From assembly GCF_004339085.1 (NCBI RefSeq), contig NZ_SMFX01000001.1, forward strand, positions 567,580 through 631,579: a stretch of 64,000 nucleotides of DNA, given 5' to 3'. Position 1 is the stretch's first letter. Each line of letters opens with the position of its first letter. The translations under genes and the position numbers were made by a program. A model generated the notes under the pieces. The model worked only from the letters and a program-made list of their open reading frames with translations. It was not told the origin of the DNA and searched no databases. This DNA is from Thiogranum longum. GTDB taxonomy: Bacteria > Pseudomonadota > Gammaproteobacteria > DSM-19610. Positions 29,549 through 37,620 of this stretch are shown one piece after another.

Positions 29549-29884
29549 ATGGCAGTAGTGGGTCGAGAATTAACATTCCCTTATGCGCCGGAAAACTGGT
29601 CGCCTGAGGAGGCGCTTGAGATTGCCCGTGAAGAAGGGCTGGATATGAGTGACGATCACTGGGAAGAGCTGAATGCCCTGCAGGAGTACTATTCTCGCAG
29701 GGAGGCTATGCGTATCAGTGTGCGGGAGCTGTGCGATGCGCTGGATGAGCATTTCCACGACAAGGGCGGTATCAAGTACCTGTACGGACTCTTTCCGGGT
29801 GGGCCCGTTGCACAGGGTTGCCGACTTGCCGGCCTCGAGGTTCCGGCTGGTGCGATTGACCGGGGGTTTGGCAGCGTCGTCTGA
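29549..29884 (+). CDS. DsrC/TusE family protein with atypical cysteine pattern
   Basis: The 111-residue protein has the DsrC/TusE fold markers 'DDHWEELNALQEYY', 'ISVRELCDAL', 'GGIKYLYGLFPGGPVAQGCRLAGL'. These proteins carry sulfur in tRNA thiolation (TusE) or in sulfite reduction or sulfur oxidation (DsrC). Cys91 aligns with the upstream CysB of DsrC, but the penultimate CysA is replaced by Ala102, and the C terminus continues for nine residues (IDRGFGSVV). TusE keeps CysA only, DsrC keeps both; this one keeps CysB only. ATG 29549 follows GGGAG; an upstream GTG 29504 is less likely. Confidence 0.88.
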   Translation: MAVVGRELTFPYAPENWSPEEALEIAREEGLDMSDDHWEELNALQEYYSRREAMRISVRELCDALDEHFHDKGGIKYLYGLFPGGPVAQGCRLAGLEVPAGAIDRGFGSVV

Positions 29885-29889
29885 TTTTT

Positions 29890-30441
29890 TCAGGGTGAGT
29901 CATACGTGGTACCGGACGCACTGCGCACCAGCGCCTTGAGGAATCCCAGGTACTCGGGCTGGTCCCATGGGCGCCCCCCGAGTGCCTGGTAACGAACCTG
30001 TCCCTGAGGGTCGATCAGGTAGGTCGCAGGTAAACCACGGGGTTTCCATACTTCTGTGACTTCACCGTCCCGATCCATCAGCGTTGTCATGTCTGGCGCA
30101 ACGCCTCCCAGAAAGCTGAACACAGTATCTTCGTCCTCGGCAGTATTAACGAGCTGGATTTTCAGGGGCTGGTTTTCCATCAGCCGGGCCATTCGCTGGA
30201 TAGCGGGCATTTCCTTTCGGCAGGGCCCGCACCAGCTGGCCCAGAAGTGCAGGAACACCCATTGTCCCTGTCCGCTGGAAAGGCTGTCGCGGTTACCATC
30301 CATATCATCAAGTTCAAAGTCAGGTGCCGGGCCGATGGCGTACACACGGATGCCGGTGGGCGGCTTGATATTTCCGCTGTCGGCACCAACCGGCAGTATG
30401 AATAGCAGGGTCAGCAGCAGGAGAGGGAGTGAAAGGCGCAT
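29890..30441 (-). CDS. TlpA/ResA-type periplasmic thiol-disulfide protein
   Basis: The 183-residue protein has a Sec signal peptide and a thioredoxin-like domain with active site WCGPC ('WASWCGPCRKEMP') and the cis-proline loop 'GLPATYL'. It probably reduces disulfides in the periplasm, for instance in apocytochromes c, which would suit the SoxX and SoxA hemes made elsewhere. Its ATG overlaps the stop of the upstream gene by one base (TGATG). It ends 5 bp from the convergent DsrC-like gene. Confidence 0.9.
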   Translation of the reverse strand: MRLSLPLLLLTLLFILPVGADSGNIKPPTGIRVYAIGPAPDFELDDMDGNRDSLSSGQGQWVFLHFWASWCGPCRKEMPAIQRMARLMENQPLKIQLVNTAEDEDTVFSFLGGVAPDMTTLMDRDGEVTEVWKPRGLPATYLIDPQGQVRYQALGGRPWDQPEYLGFLKALVRSASGTTYDSP

Positions 30442-30974
30442 CAGGACATATTCTCTACACAGCGCAGGTTATCGAAATCAAGTTTCACCGCTGGCCCCTT
30501 TCCCTCTTTACCGGTCGCGAATTCGGCGTGCAGGTGGATAGGGCCTTTCACGCGGGGCAGGATAATGTTGCCACCCTCGCTCTCTCCCGGCTGGTAGTCC
30601 AGAAGTTCTGGCAACAGGGTCCAGCGGAATGTTGATCGGTTTGCAGCAGGCATGCCCATGTCTTTCCACTTTTCAAGCCAGTAATTGCGATGATAGCGCT
30701 GCAGGGGTTTGCCGTTGGCAGTAAATGTCCACCGGGCCAGATCGAGCCAGACGATATCCTGACCGGTGTTAGTGACTCGTACGGTAATAAAACATTGTGC
30801 ATGGAGCGGCTTGATCATGGCATCCGGGAAGCCGCGCGCCTCATAGAAAGCGCTCATCTGGTCAGGTGTACGTGGTTTGAACTGTAACTCGACGTCAGCT
30901 TTTTTTGCAGCGTACAGAGGCAGCCCTGTAACGGTGAGCAAGCCGAGCAACAGCAGTGTGATGGGCGATTTCAT
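30441..30974 (-). CDS. Exported protein of unknown function
   Basis: The 177-residue product has a signal peptide (MKSPITLLLLGLLTVTGLPLYA). The mature part is rich in beta-strand-like segments ('QCFITVRVTNTGQDIVWLDLARWTFTANGKPL') and may be an immunoglobulin-like periplasmic domain; it has two cysteines (in 'AQCFI' and 'LRCVE'). I do not recognise a family. Translational coupling with the TlpA-like gene suggests a joint function in the periplasm, perhaps metal or redox handling. Confidence 0.75.
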   Translation of the reverse strand: MKSPITLLLLGLLTVTGLPLYAAKKADVELQFKPRTPDQMSAFYEARGFPDAMIKPLHAQCFITVRVTNTGQDIVWLDLARWTFTANGKPLQRYHRNYWLEKWKDMGMPAANRSTFRWTLLPELLDYQPGESEGGNIILPRVKGPIHLHAEFATGKEGKGPAVKLDFDNLRCVENMS

Positions 30975-31065
30975 AGGGTGATACTACCTGAAAACACAGG
31001 TGGTATTTCAAATTTGCCGGTCTTTCACCGACAATAGGCGTCCATTTAACCTGAGGTGTCTTGTC

Positions 31066-32517
31066 TTGCGTTTGTATCGCCCCAAATCGATTCGACGATT
31101 ACTGCTGGTCGGCTTTGCGCTGGTGGTGATTCCGCTACTGGCGGCGCTGCTTCACGCTACCTGGTCAGTCGACCAGCTGGTGGCCCAGGGGCAGCGCGCC
31201 CTGTTTGCCACGGTGCGCGCTACCCAGAGTAGCCAGCTGCTGGTCGAGGCTATTACGGCCATGGAGCGTAATGCGCGTCAATACCAGGTGACCGGCGAAA
31301 GCAAGCTGCTGGAAGTCTACCGGGAGTATCACCAGCAGTTTCTCGATGCGGCGCGCCGGCTCGCGGTTCTGAACCTGTCTGAGTTGCAGCGCCAGCGGCT
31401 GGAAATGATCGAAACCGTTGAAGCTTCCATGAATGAGGCCTTAATGGCGGGATTTCCACATGACGCGCCGGAAGTGCGTTCTGCAGTTGATGGTTTTCGT
31501 GAGCTGACGCGTGATGCGCGCAAAATGCTGGTTGATAATCGCCAGCTGGTCGAGCGCGAAGTGGATCGGCTGGACGCCAAAGGCGAAGGGTTGCAGCGAG
31601 GCCTGATCGTGCAGGCCATGGCGCTGGTGCCGGCGGCACTTATCCTGACGGTATTTTTCACTGTTCTTATCACGCGTCCTATCCGGCAGATGGATCGGGC
31701 TATTCGCCGGCTTGGCGACGGTGATTTTTCCCGTTCCGCTCATATCGTAGGCCCACGCGACCTGGAGCAGCTCGGTGAACGACTGGACTGGATGCGTATG
31801 CGTCTGCTTGAGGTCGAGCAGGAGAAAAACCGCTTCCTGCGCCACATTTCCCACGAGCTGAAAACCCCGCTGACAGCACTCCGCGAGGGTGCCGAGTTGC
31901 TGACAGAGCAGTCAGTTGGCAGTTTGAATGCACAGCAGAGCGAGATTGTGGCGATTTTGAGGGATAACAGCCTGCAGTTGCAGAAACTTATCGAGAACCT
32001 GCTTGACTTCAATGTCGCCAGTTCCAGCGCCGCGCAGCTCAAGCTCAGCGTGGTACCGTTACACCGGGTGATCGAGTCAGTACTGGAGGACCACAAGGTA
32101 GCCGTACTGGCGCGTCAGCTGCTGCTGGATGTGTCACTACAGCCGGTCGAGCTGGACGGTGACCGTAAAAAATTGCAAACGTTGGTGGACAATCTGCTGT
32201 CCAACGCTATCAAGTTCTCCCCTGTTGAAGGGCGGCTGCGGGTAAAGCTCGAATGCCATGGCGAGCAGGCCGTGCTGGAAGTGGCTGATTCCGGACCGGG
32301 CATACCAGAGGAGGAACGACGACGCATTTTTGATGTCTTCTATCAGGGGTCCTCGTCATCAAATGGCCACGTACGTGGTACAGGAATTGGATTGTCTATT
32401 GCGCGTGAATATGCCCAGGCGCATGGCGGCTATATTGAAGTTATAGAAAGTGAAGACACCGGAGCATGCCTTAGAGTCGTGCTACCGATACACCGAACGG
32501 AGGTTGTAGGTGAGTAA
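31066..32517 (+). CDS. glrK: Sensor histidine kinase GlrK (QseE)
   Basis: The kinase has one TM helix near residues 12-30, a helical periplasmic domain of about 150 residues, a second TM near 180-200, a HAMP segment ('RPIRQMDRAIRRLGDGDF'), a HisKA domain with the phospho-acceptor His in 'FLRHISHELKTPL' (about residue 263), and a HATPase domain ('DNLLSNAIKFSP', 'DSGPGIP', 'GTGIGLSIA'). Together with QseG and GlrR it forms the envelope-stress system. TTG 31066 was chosen because GAGG lies 9 bp upstream; the open frame reaches back to GTG 31000. The stop overlaps qseG by 8 bp. Confidence 0.9.
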   Translation: MRLYRPKSIRRLLLVGFALVVIPLLAALLHATWSVDQLVAQGQRALFATVRATQSSQLLVEAITAMERNARQYQVTGESKLLEVYREYHQQFLDAARRLAVLNLSELQRQRLEMIETVEASMNEALMAGFPHDAPEVRSAVDGFRELTRDARKMLVDNRQLVEREVDRLDAKGEGLQRGLIVQAMALVPAALILTVFFTVLITRPIRQMDRAIRRLGDGDFSRSAHIVGPRDLEQLGERLDWMRMRLLEVEQEKNRFLRHISHELKTPLTALREGAELLTEQSVGSLNAQQSEIVAILRDNSLQLQKLIENLLDFNVASSSAAQLKLSVVPLHRVIESVLEDHKVAVLARQLLLDVSLQPVELDGDRKKLQTLVDNLLSNAIKFSPVEGRLRVKLECHGEQAVLEVADSGPGIPEEERRRIFDVFYQGSSSSNGHVRGTGIGLSIAREYAQAHGGYIEVIESEDTGACLRVVLPIHRTEVVGE

Positions 32518-33013
32518 GGCCTTAATATTTATGGTATTTGTTCTGGTTTCTGGCTGTGCGCCGGTAACCGTACAACGCACTGATGGCCCGGTTCCTCTGG
32601 CCGTGCGCGTGGACGATGCCGCTTACTGGTTGGAAGAGTGGAACCGTATTCGAGATCTGCCGGACGACATGCTGCAGCGTACGCTGCAGACCCGCGAGCG
32701 TGATTTTGCAAAATTTCCTACACCACGCAGTCGCTTACGGTTGTCTCTGCTGCTGGCAGAAGGCCCGAAGTCAGTACGTGATCAACCCCGTGCCCTGACA
32801 CTGCTAAAAGGACTGGACACCAGCAGGGCGAGTGATAGCGCCAAAGCATTGGCGGTTTTGCTGGAGCAGATTGTCGAGGAACAGTTGTGGTCCCGTGATA
32901 AAATCAACGAATTGAAATCCGGATTGAAGCAGGCTGATACGCGCGTGGAAGAGTTGGAACGACAGTTGCAAGAGCTAACCAACATTGAACAAAGTATCCA
33001 GCAGCGTAACTGA
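32510..33013 (+). CDS. qseG: QseG-like outer-membrane lipoprotein
   Basis: The 167-residue lipoprotein (lipobox VSGC, Cys16) lies between glrK and glrR, where QseG lies in enterics; QseG activates the kinase. It starts at GTG with GGAGG upstream. The product is mostly helical, with a C-terminal coiled coil ('LKSGLKQADTRVEELERQLQEL'). The name rests mainly on position, since sequence similarity in this family is low. Confidence 0.78.
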   Translation: MSKALIFMVFVLVSGCAPVTVQRTDGPVPLAVRVDDAAYWLEEWNRIRDLPDDMLQRTLQTRERDFAKFPTPRSRLRLSLLLAEGPKSVRDQPRALTLLKGLDTSRASDSAKALAVLLEQIVEEQLWSRDKINELKSGLKQADTRVEELERQLQELTNIEQSIQQRN

Positions 33014-33037
33014 CCAATAAGGTTAGAAGGAGTAGAA

Positions 33038-34411
33038 ATGAGCGCATGTCGTTATCGTGTCATGGTAGTAGATGATGACCCCGCCCTGTTGCGGTTGTTG
33101 TCCATGCGCCTGTCAGCAGTAGGCTATGAAGTCACGGCTGTTGAAAGCGGGGAAAAAGCAGTTGCACAGATCCCGACCTTCCAGCCTAACTTGGTAATCA
33201 CGGACTTACGGATGGATGGCATGGATGGCATGACGCTGTTTGACATGATTCATCGGAGCAGTCCGGCGCTGCCAGTGATCATTCTCACGGCCCACGGCAG
33301 CATCCCGGATGCCGTCAATGCGACCAGCCGTGGTGTGTTTGGCTACCTGACCAAACCGTTCGATAGCCAGGATCTGCTTGAGCAGGTGACTCGCGCGCTT
33401 CGTGTTACCGGTGAGCAACAGAACCGTTCCGAAGCCTCGGCTGTCGCTGAATGGCGTCAGGGTATTATAACCCGCAGCCCGTTGATGGAAGACCTGCTTG
33501 GGCAGGCAAGGCTGGTGGCTTCAAGCGGTGCCAGTGTATTTATTCATGGTCAGAGCGGTACCGGCAAGGAAGTGCTGGCGAAAGCCATACACCGTGCCAG
33601 TCCGCGCGCTGACGGAGAATTTATTGCGGTTAACTGCAGCGCGATTCCGGAGACCCTGTTCGAGTCCGAATTTTTCGGTCATGCCAAAGGGTCTTTTACC
33701 GGTGCCACGCGCGAGCACAAGGGCCTGTTCCAGGCCGCCGAAGGCGGTACGTTGTTCCTCGACGAGATCGGCGATATGCCTATGAGTTTCCAGGTCAAGT
33801 TATTACGAGCTATCCAGGAGCGCACCGTTCGGCCGGTCGGGTCAACCTATTCAATTCCGGTGGATGTTCGTATCATTTCGGCAACCCACCGGGATCTGGA
33901 CGAGTTGCGCAAGGGCGGCGGCTTCCGTGAAGACCTGTATTACCGTCTGAATGTCGTTACGCTGGATATCCCGTCACTCATCGAGCGTCGCGAGGATATC
34001 CCTCTGCTGGCCAATCATGTATTACACAGTCTTGAGGACGCCTCTCGCAAGGGTGTTAAAGGCTTTGCGCCGGATGCCATGGAGGCGCTTCTGTCGGCGC
34101 CCTGGCCGGGGAATGTCCGCCAGCTTTACAATGTAGTGGAGCAGTCTGTGGCATTTACCACCACATCGCTGATTCCGGCCAGCCTGGTACAACGTGCATT
34201 GCGTGATGAAGCGAACGAGGAAATGCCGGCATTCGCCGATGCGCGTTCGCGTTTTGAGCGTGAATACCTCACCCAGCTACTGCAGATTACCAGTGGTAAT
34301 GTCAGTCAGGCCGCACGTATCGCCAAGCGAAACCGTACCGAGTTCTATAAGCTTTTACATAAACACCATCTGAATCCCTCCCAGTTCAAGGGTGCCCGCG
34401 CGGCGACCTGA
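33038..34411 (+). CDS. glrR: Sigma-54-dependent response regulator GlrR
   Basis: A 457-residue NtrC-type activator: receiver domain with phospho-acceptor Asp56 ('[10 protein letters not shown]'), AAA+ domain with Walker A GQSGTGKE (171-178), the sigma-54 contact loop GSFTGA (218-223, Ser in place of the common Ala) and Walker B 'LFLDEIGDM', then a Fis-type HTH ('[20 protein letters not shown]'). In E. coli GlrR activates glmY and rpoE from sigma-54 promoters via TGTC-N10-GACA sites. Exactly such a site and a sigma-54 promoter occur just downstream, before the EF-hand gene. Confidence 0.95.
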   Translation: MSACRYRVMVVDDDPALLRLLSMRLSAVGYEVTAVESGEKAVAQIPTFQPNLVITDLRMDGMDGMTLFDMIHRSSPALPVIILTAHGSIPDAVNATSRGVFGYLTKPFDSQDLLEQVTRALRVTGEQQNRSEASAVAEWRQGIITRSPLMEDLLGQARLVASSGASVFIHGQSGTGKEVLAKAIHRASPRADGEFIAVNCSAIPETLFESEFFGHAKGSFTGATREHKGLFQAAEGGTLFLDEIGDMPMSFQVKLLRAIQERTVRPVGSTYSIPVDVRIISATHRDLDELRKGGGFREDLYYRLNVVTLDIPSLIERREDIPLLANHVLHSLEDASRKGVKGFAPDAMEALLSAPWPGNVRQLYNVVEQSVAFTTTSLIPASLVQRALRDEANEEMPAFADARSRFEREYLTQLLQITSGNVSQAARIAKRNRTEFYKLLHKHHLNPSQFKGARAAT

Positions 34412-34461
34412 ATGCATTGCTGTGTGACCGGCGGCCTGCTTGTGCGGGTCGCGGCTCAAAT

Positions 34462-34479
34462 TGTCGGGATACAGAGACA
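34462..34479. promoter_or_regulatory. GlrR-type binding site (TGTC-N10-GACA)
   Basis: TGTC at 34462-34465 and GACA at 34476-34479 have a 10-bp spacer, the arrangement described for E. coli GlrR sites. It lies 51 bp after glrR and about 185 bp upstream of the inferred transcription start at about 34655, a normal enhancer distance. An AT-rich stretch (34486-34515) between site and promoter could help bending. Confidence 0.65.
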
Positions 34480-34628
34480 CCTCAGCTTATTGTTAACAAT
34501 ATAGATTTAAGCTAATGCGTTACTTCTGTCGTCAGAAGGTAACGAAATCTGCCGGTTCTGGCCGAAATTTCTACTGTTGAGCGAAAAATCTTTGGGCAAG
34601 CGGCTGTGCTGCGGTGCTTTTTCAAAGC

Positions 34629-34644
34629 TGGCATATCCCTTGCT
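34629..34644 (+). promoter_or_regulatory. Sigma-54 promoter of the EF-hand gene
   Basis: TGGCATATCCCTTGCT matches the consensus TGGCAC-N5-TTGCW at all key positions: GG at -24 (34630-34631) and GC at -12 (34642-34643), with correct 12-bp spacing. The start codon is at 34688. Confidence 0.88.
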
Positions 34645-34687
34645 GCCGCACTCTGTAAAAACATCAAACAAGAACTGAGGAGTGTTT

Positions 34688-34936
34688 ATGAAAGTGCTGG
34701 CAGGAATAGTTCTGTCGTGTATTGCGGCAGCCCACGCGTACGCCGATACGGTTGTGTCGGTCGATGAGCGCGGACTGGTGGCATTCATACATCTTGATAG
34801 TGATCACAATGGCTATGTAAGCCGCGTTGAGGCCCGTTCTATTACGGGCGTGGAGCGTGCGTTCGATACGGCTGACAGTAACCGTGACGGTTTGCTGGAC
34901 AAGGGTGAATACACACAGGTCAGGCAGGACAGATGA
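34688..34936 (+). CDS. Small exported EF-hand protein
   Basis: An 82-residue product with a Sec signal (MKVLAGIVLSCIAAAHAYA) and two EF-hand loops: 'DSDHNGYVSRVE' and 'DSNRDGLLDKGE', each with acidic residues at positions 1, 3 or 5, Gly at 6 and Glu at 12, suited to bind Ca2+. Start ATG 34688 follows GAGGAG; GTG 34682 is less likely. The sigma-54 promoter and GlrR site upstream suggest it is an output of GlrKR. Function unknown; a calcium-buffering or envelope sensing role is possible. Confidence 0.88.
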   Translation: MKVLAGIVLSCIAAAHAYADTVVSVDERGLVAFIHLDSDHNGYVSRVEARSITGVERAFDTADSNRDGLLDKGEYTQVRQDR

Positions 34937-35024
34937 ACTGTGGTAGCAATTGCATGTGTCGAGCAGCGGGATAGTCAGTTTTCCTCCTGGTGATAATCAG
35001 GCTTCTGTTCCCGCCCATGGGAAA

Positions 35025-35052
35025 TACGCGGTCCCCCAGACCGCGTTTTTTT
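35025..35052 (+). terminator. Rho-independent terminator after EF-hand gene
   Basis: Arms ACGCGGTC / GACCGCGT with a short loop, followed by eight T residues. It lies about 90 bp after the EF-hand gene; the space between holds no gene I can support. Confidence 0.9.
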
Positions 35053-35173
35053 TATCCTGCGTCGCTACAGGTGCAAAGCAAATGCTGCGCCGGTAAGCTA
35101 TGCTGCTGATGTTTTGTATTGATGCCCGGCGTTGCGTCAGGAATCTTTTTGTGTCGCTGTGGTCTTGAGAGGG

Positions 35174-35590
35174 ATGAGTTTGTCGCAGTTTACCTGGCCG
35201 GTTCGAGTGTATTACGAAGATACCGATAGTGGTGGCGTGGTCTACTACGCCAATTACCTGAAATTTATGGAGCGTGCGCGTACAGAATGTTTGCGGGCGC
35301 TGGGTTTCGAACAGGACAGGTTGCGAACCGAACAGGGTGTTCTGTTTACCGTGCACTCTGTCCAGGTCAACTTCCACAAGCCGGCGAGGTTTAACGATGC
35401 CCTCGAAGTGAGCGCCGCCGTCAGTGAGCAACGGCGTGCCAGTCTGATGTTTGACCAGCAGGTTCGCCGAGAGGGCGAATCATCCATACTATGTAGCGGG
35501 AAGATCAGGATTGCCTGTGTCGATGCGGGATCCTTCCGCCCATCCCCTATCCCCGTTTTTGTCCTGGAGGCACTGAAAGATGTCCGCTGA
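35174..35590 (+). CDS. ybgC: Acyl-CoA thioesterase YbgC (Tol-Pal associated)
   Basis: A 138-residue hotdog-fold thioesterase with 'VYYEDTDSGGVVYYANYLKFMERARTE', which includes the catalytic Asp and the YbgC/4HBT signature. YbgC heads the tol-pal operon in many proteobacteria. ATG 35174 (SD GAGAGGG) was chosen over an upstream frame extension to 35132. It overlaps tolQ by 11 bp. Confidence 0.94.
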   Translation: MSLSQFTWPVRVYYEDTDSGGVVYYANYLKFMERARTECLRALGFEQDRLRTEQGVLFTVHSVQVNFHKPARFNDALEVSAAVSEQRRASLMFDQQVRREGESSILCSGKIRIACVDAGSFRPSPIPVFVLEALKDVR

Positions 35591-36254
35591 TCTATCGTTT
35601 TTCAGTCTTATCAGTGGCGCCAGCCTCGTAGTACAGATGGTCATGTTCCTCCTGTTGGCGGTTTCGGTGATGTCCTGGACCATGATATTCCGCAAGCGCA
35701 CTGCCCTCGCAGAAGCGCGCGAGGAAGCCGAGGCGTTCGAGGAACGTTTCTGGTCGGGTGGTGACCTGGCGACGCTGTATCATCAGGTCGCGCAAAAGGG
35801 TGAGTCGTTGCGTGGGCTGCCAAGCATTTTTGTGGCAGGGTTCAGGGAATTTACCCGTCTGCGCAAGCAAAACGGTGTTGACCCGATGGCCGTGGTCGAG
35901 GGCGCCCAGCGGTGCATGCGGGTTGCACTGTCACGTGAAGTCGATGAACTGGAAACTCATCTGTCATTTCTTGCAACCGTGGGTTCGACCAGTCCTTATG
36001 TGGGTCTGTTTGGCACTGTATGGGGAATTATGAATGCTTTCCGGGGGCTCGCCAATGTTCACCAGGCAACCTTGTCGATGGTGGCGCCGGGTATAGCCGA
36101 GGCGTTGATTGCCACGGCAATGGGTCTGTTCGCGGCGATTCCGGCAGTTATTGCCTACAATCGTTACTCCAACGATGTCGAGCGGCTGGAAAATCGCTAC
36201 GACAATTTCCTCGAAGAATTTTCCACCATCCTTCAGCGTCAGGCGCATAACTGA
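35580..36254 (+). CDS. tolQ: Tol-Pal system protein TolQ
   Basis: TolQ is the inner-membrane proton-channel subunit of Tol-Pal, homologous to ExbB and MotA. The 224-residue protein has three TM helices and the TolQ signature 'FLATVGSTSPYVGLFGTVWGIMNAF' followed by 'PGIAEALIATAMGLFAAIPAVIAYNRY'. It works with TolR to energise TolA during cell-envelope constriction. It overlaps ybgC and is followed by tolR after 9 bp. Confidence 0.97.
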   Translation: MSADLSFFSLISGASLVVQMVMFLLLAVSVMSWTMIFRKRTALAEAREEAEAFEERFWSGGDLATLYHQVAQKGESLRGLPSIFVAGFREFTRLRKQNGVDPMAVVEGAQRCMRVALSREVDELETHLSFLATVGSTSPYVGLFGTVWGIMNAFRGLANVHQATLSMVAPGIAEALIATAMGLFAAIPAVIAYNRYSNDVERLENRYDNFLEEFSTILQRQAHN

Positions 36255-36263
36255 TTACGTATT

Positions 36264-36698
36264 ATGGCCAGACAACGCCAGCGCAAACGACCGATGTCAG
36301 AAATCAATGTTGTTCCCTACATTGATGTCATGCTTGTTATGCTGGTTATCTTCATGATCACTGCACCATTACTGAACCAGGGCGTGGATGTTGAATTGCC
36401 GCAGGCCGATGCCGAGCCCATGGACAGTGACCAGAAAGATCCGCTGGTGCTGACAATTGATGCCGACGGGCGGTATTTTCTCAACATTGGCGATGATCCT
36501 GAGCAACCGATTGATGAGGGTACGCTGGTAGAGCGTGCCAGTGCGGTCCTCAGGCGACGTCCGGATGCTACAGTGATGGTACGTGGTGATGCCGACGTTG
36601 ATTACGGTCGGGTGGTGGCTGCCATGGCATTGCTACAGCAGGCAGGCGCCAGGCGCGTTGGTCTGGTGACCGAACCCGTATCTGGAGGGGGAGGCTGA
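36264..36698 (+). CDS. tolR: Tol-Pal system protein TolR
   Basis: The 144-residue ExbD/TolR protein has a single N-terminal TM helix with the proton-accepting aspartate in 'INVVPYIDVMLVMLVIFMITAP' and a periplasmic domain ending 'QQAGARRVGLVTEPV'. It forms the stator with TolQ. Its C terminus is followed directly by a strong SD for tolA that lies within the tolR coding end. Confidence 0.96.
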   Translation: MARQRQRKRPMSEINVVPYIDVMLVMLVIFMITAPLLNQGVDVELPQADAEPMDSDQKDPLVLTIDADGRYFLNIGDDPEQPIDEGTLVERASAVLRRRPDATVMVRGDADVDYGRVVAAMALLQQAGARRVGLVTEPVSGGGG

Positions 36699-36699
36699 G

Positions 36700-37620
36700 A
36701 TTCGCGAGCTACTGCGATTTCTGCGTAAATATCCGCGATCCTTTATCTATGCCGTGCTTGCCCATCTTGCACTGCTCGCGGTGCTGATGTTCAGTCTGGA
36801 CTGGAGTCCGTCGCCCAGTACTGCGCGCAAGCCGGCACCGATACAGGCAATCGCGATTGATGCACGCAAGCTGGATGCAGAGGTTGAGAGCAAAAAGAAG
36901 CTCGAGGCGACCAGGCAGCAGGAAAAGCAGCGTGCCGAGCAGGCGCGGCTGAAGCGCGAGCAGGAAAAGAAGCAGCTCGCCGAAGAAAAACGCAAGGCGG
37001 AAGCCGAGAAAAAACAACGGGTCGAGGCAGCGCATAAACAGGCAGAAGTTGAAAAGAAGCGTAAGGCCGAGTTGAAAAAAAAGGCCGAGACCGAGAAGAA
37101 ACGCAAGGCTGAAGCAGTACGCAAAAAGGCCGAGGCTGAAAAGAAACGCAAGGCCGAGGCAGTACGCAAAAAGGCCGAGGCCGAAAAGAAACGTAAGATG
37201 GAAGAAGCACGACAAAAGGCCGAGGCTGAAAAGAAGCGCAAGGCGGAAGAGGCGCGACAAAAGGCCGAGGCCGAAATGCGGGAACGCCTGGCAGCCGAGC
37301 AGGAACGTTTACGCGCGCAGCGCGACTCGGCAATGCAGCGTATGATTGACGAGTACGGCCTGTACATAAAAGAAAAGGTACAGCGAAGCTGGATTCGCCC
37401 CTCCGCTGGCAGTTCAAGCCTGTCGTGTGTGGTGAACGTCAGGCTGATTCCTGGCGGTGAGGTGGTTGATGTAAAGATTGTACGTGGGAGTGGCAATGCG
37501 GCATTTGACCGTTCGGTGGAGGCGGCCGTATTCAAGGCATCGCCCCTGCCGGTACCGCCGGATCCCGAGGTGATGGAGAAATTTCGTTCAATAACGTTTG
37601 AGTTCAATCCTGATTCATGA
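36700..37620 (+). CDS. tolA: Tol-Pal system protein TolA (apparent ATT start)
   Basis: TolA links the TolQR motor to TolB-Pal across the periplasm. The frame encodes a TM helix ('FIYAVLAHLALLAVLMFSL'), a long Lys/Glu/Ala helix (about residues 65-215) with four 15-residue tandem repeats, and a C-terminal TonB-like domain ('SSLSCVVNVRLIPGGEVVDVKI'). No ATG, GTG or TTG precedes the 'RELLRFLRKYPRSF' segment; ATT 36700 sits 5 bp after a very strong SD (GGAGGGGGAGG, 36684-36694). GTG 36754 would cut into the TM helix. Length is then 306 residues. tolB overlaps by 4 bp. Confidence 0.9.
   Translation: MRELLRFLRKYPRSFIYAVLAHLALLAVLMFSLDWSPSPSTARKPAPIQAIAIDARKLDAEVESKKKLEATRQQEKQRAEQARLKREQEKKQLAEEKRKAEAEKKQRVEAAHKQAEVEKKRKAELKKKAETEKKRKAEAVRKKAEAEKKRKAEAVRKKAEAEKKRKMEEARQKAEAEKKRKAEEARQKAEAEMRERLAAEQERLRAQRDSAMQRMIDEYGLYIKEKVQRSWIRPSAGSSSLSCVVNVRLIPGGEVVDVKIVRGSGNAAFDRSVEAAVFKASPLPVPPDPEVMEKFRSITFEFNPDS
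37081..37260 (+). repeat. Four 45-bp tandem repeats in tolA domain II
   Basis: Four 15-codon units of the type KAEAEKKRKAEAVRK follow each other in frame with few changes, and a fifth starts before diverging. They extend the TolA helical spacer and are prone to copy-number change. Confidence 0.85.

Noticed and set aside
31001-31018. Possible sigma-54 promoter (TGGTAT...TTGCC) before glrK
   Set aside because: The GG-to-GC distance is 14 bp instead of 12, so RpoN would not recognise it.
34486-34515. IHF site between GlrR site and sigma-54 promoter
   Set aside because: The DNA is AT-rich, but no good match to WATCAANNNNTTR was found; only bending is suggested.
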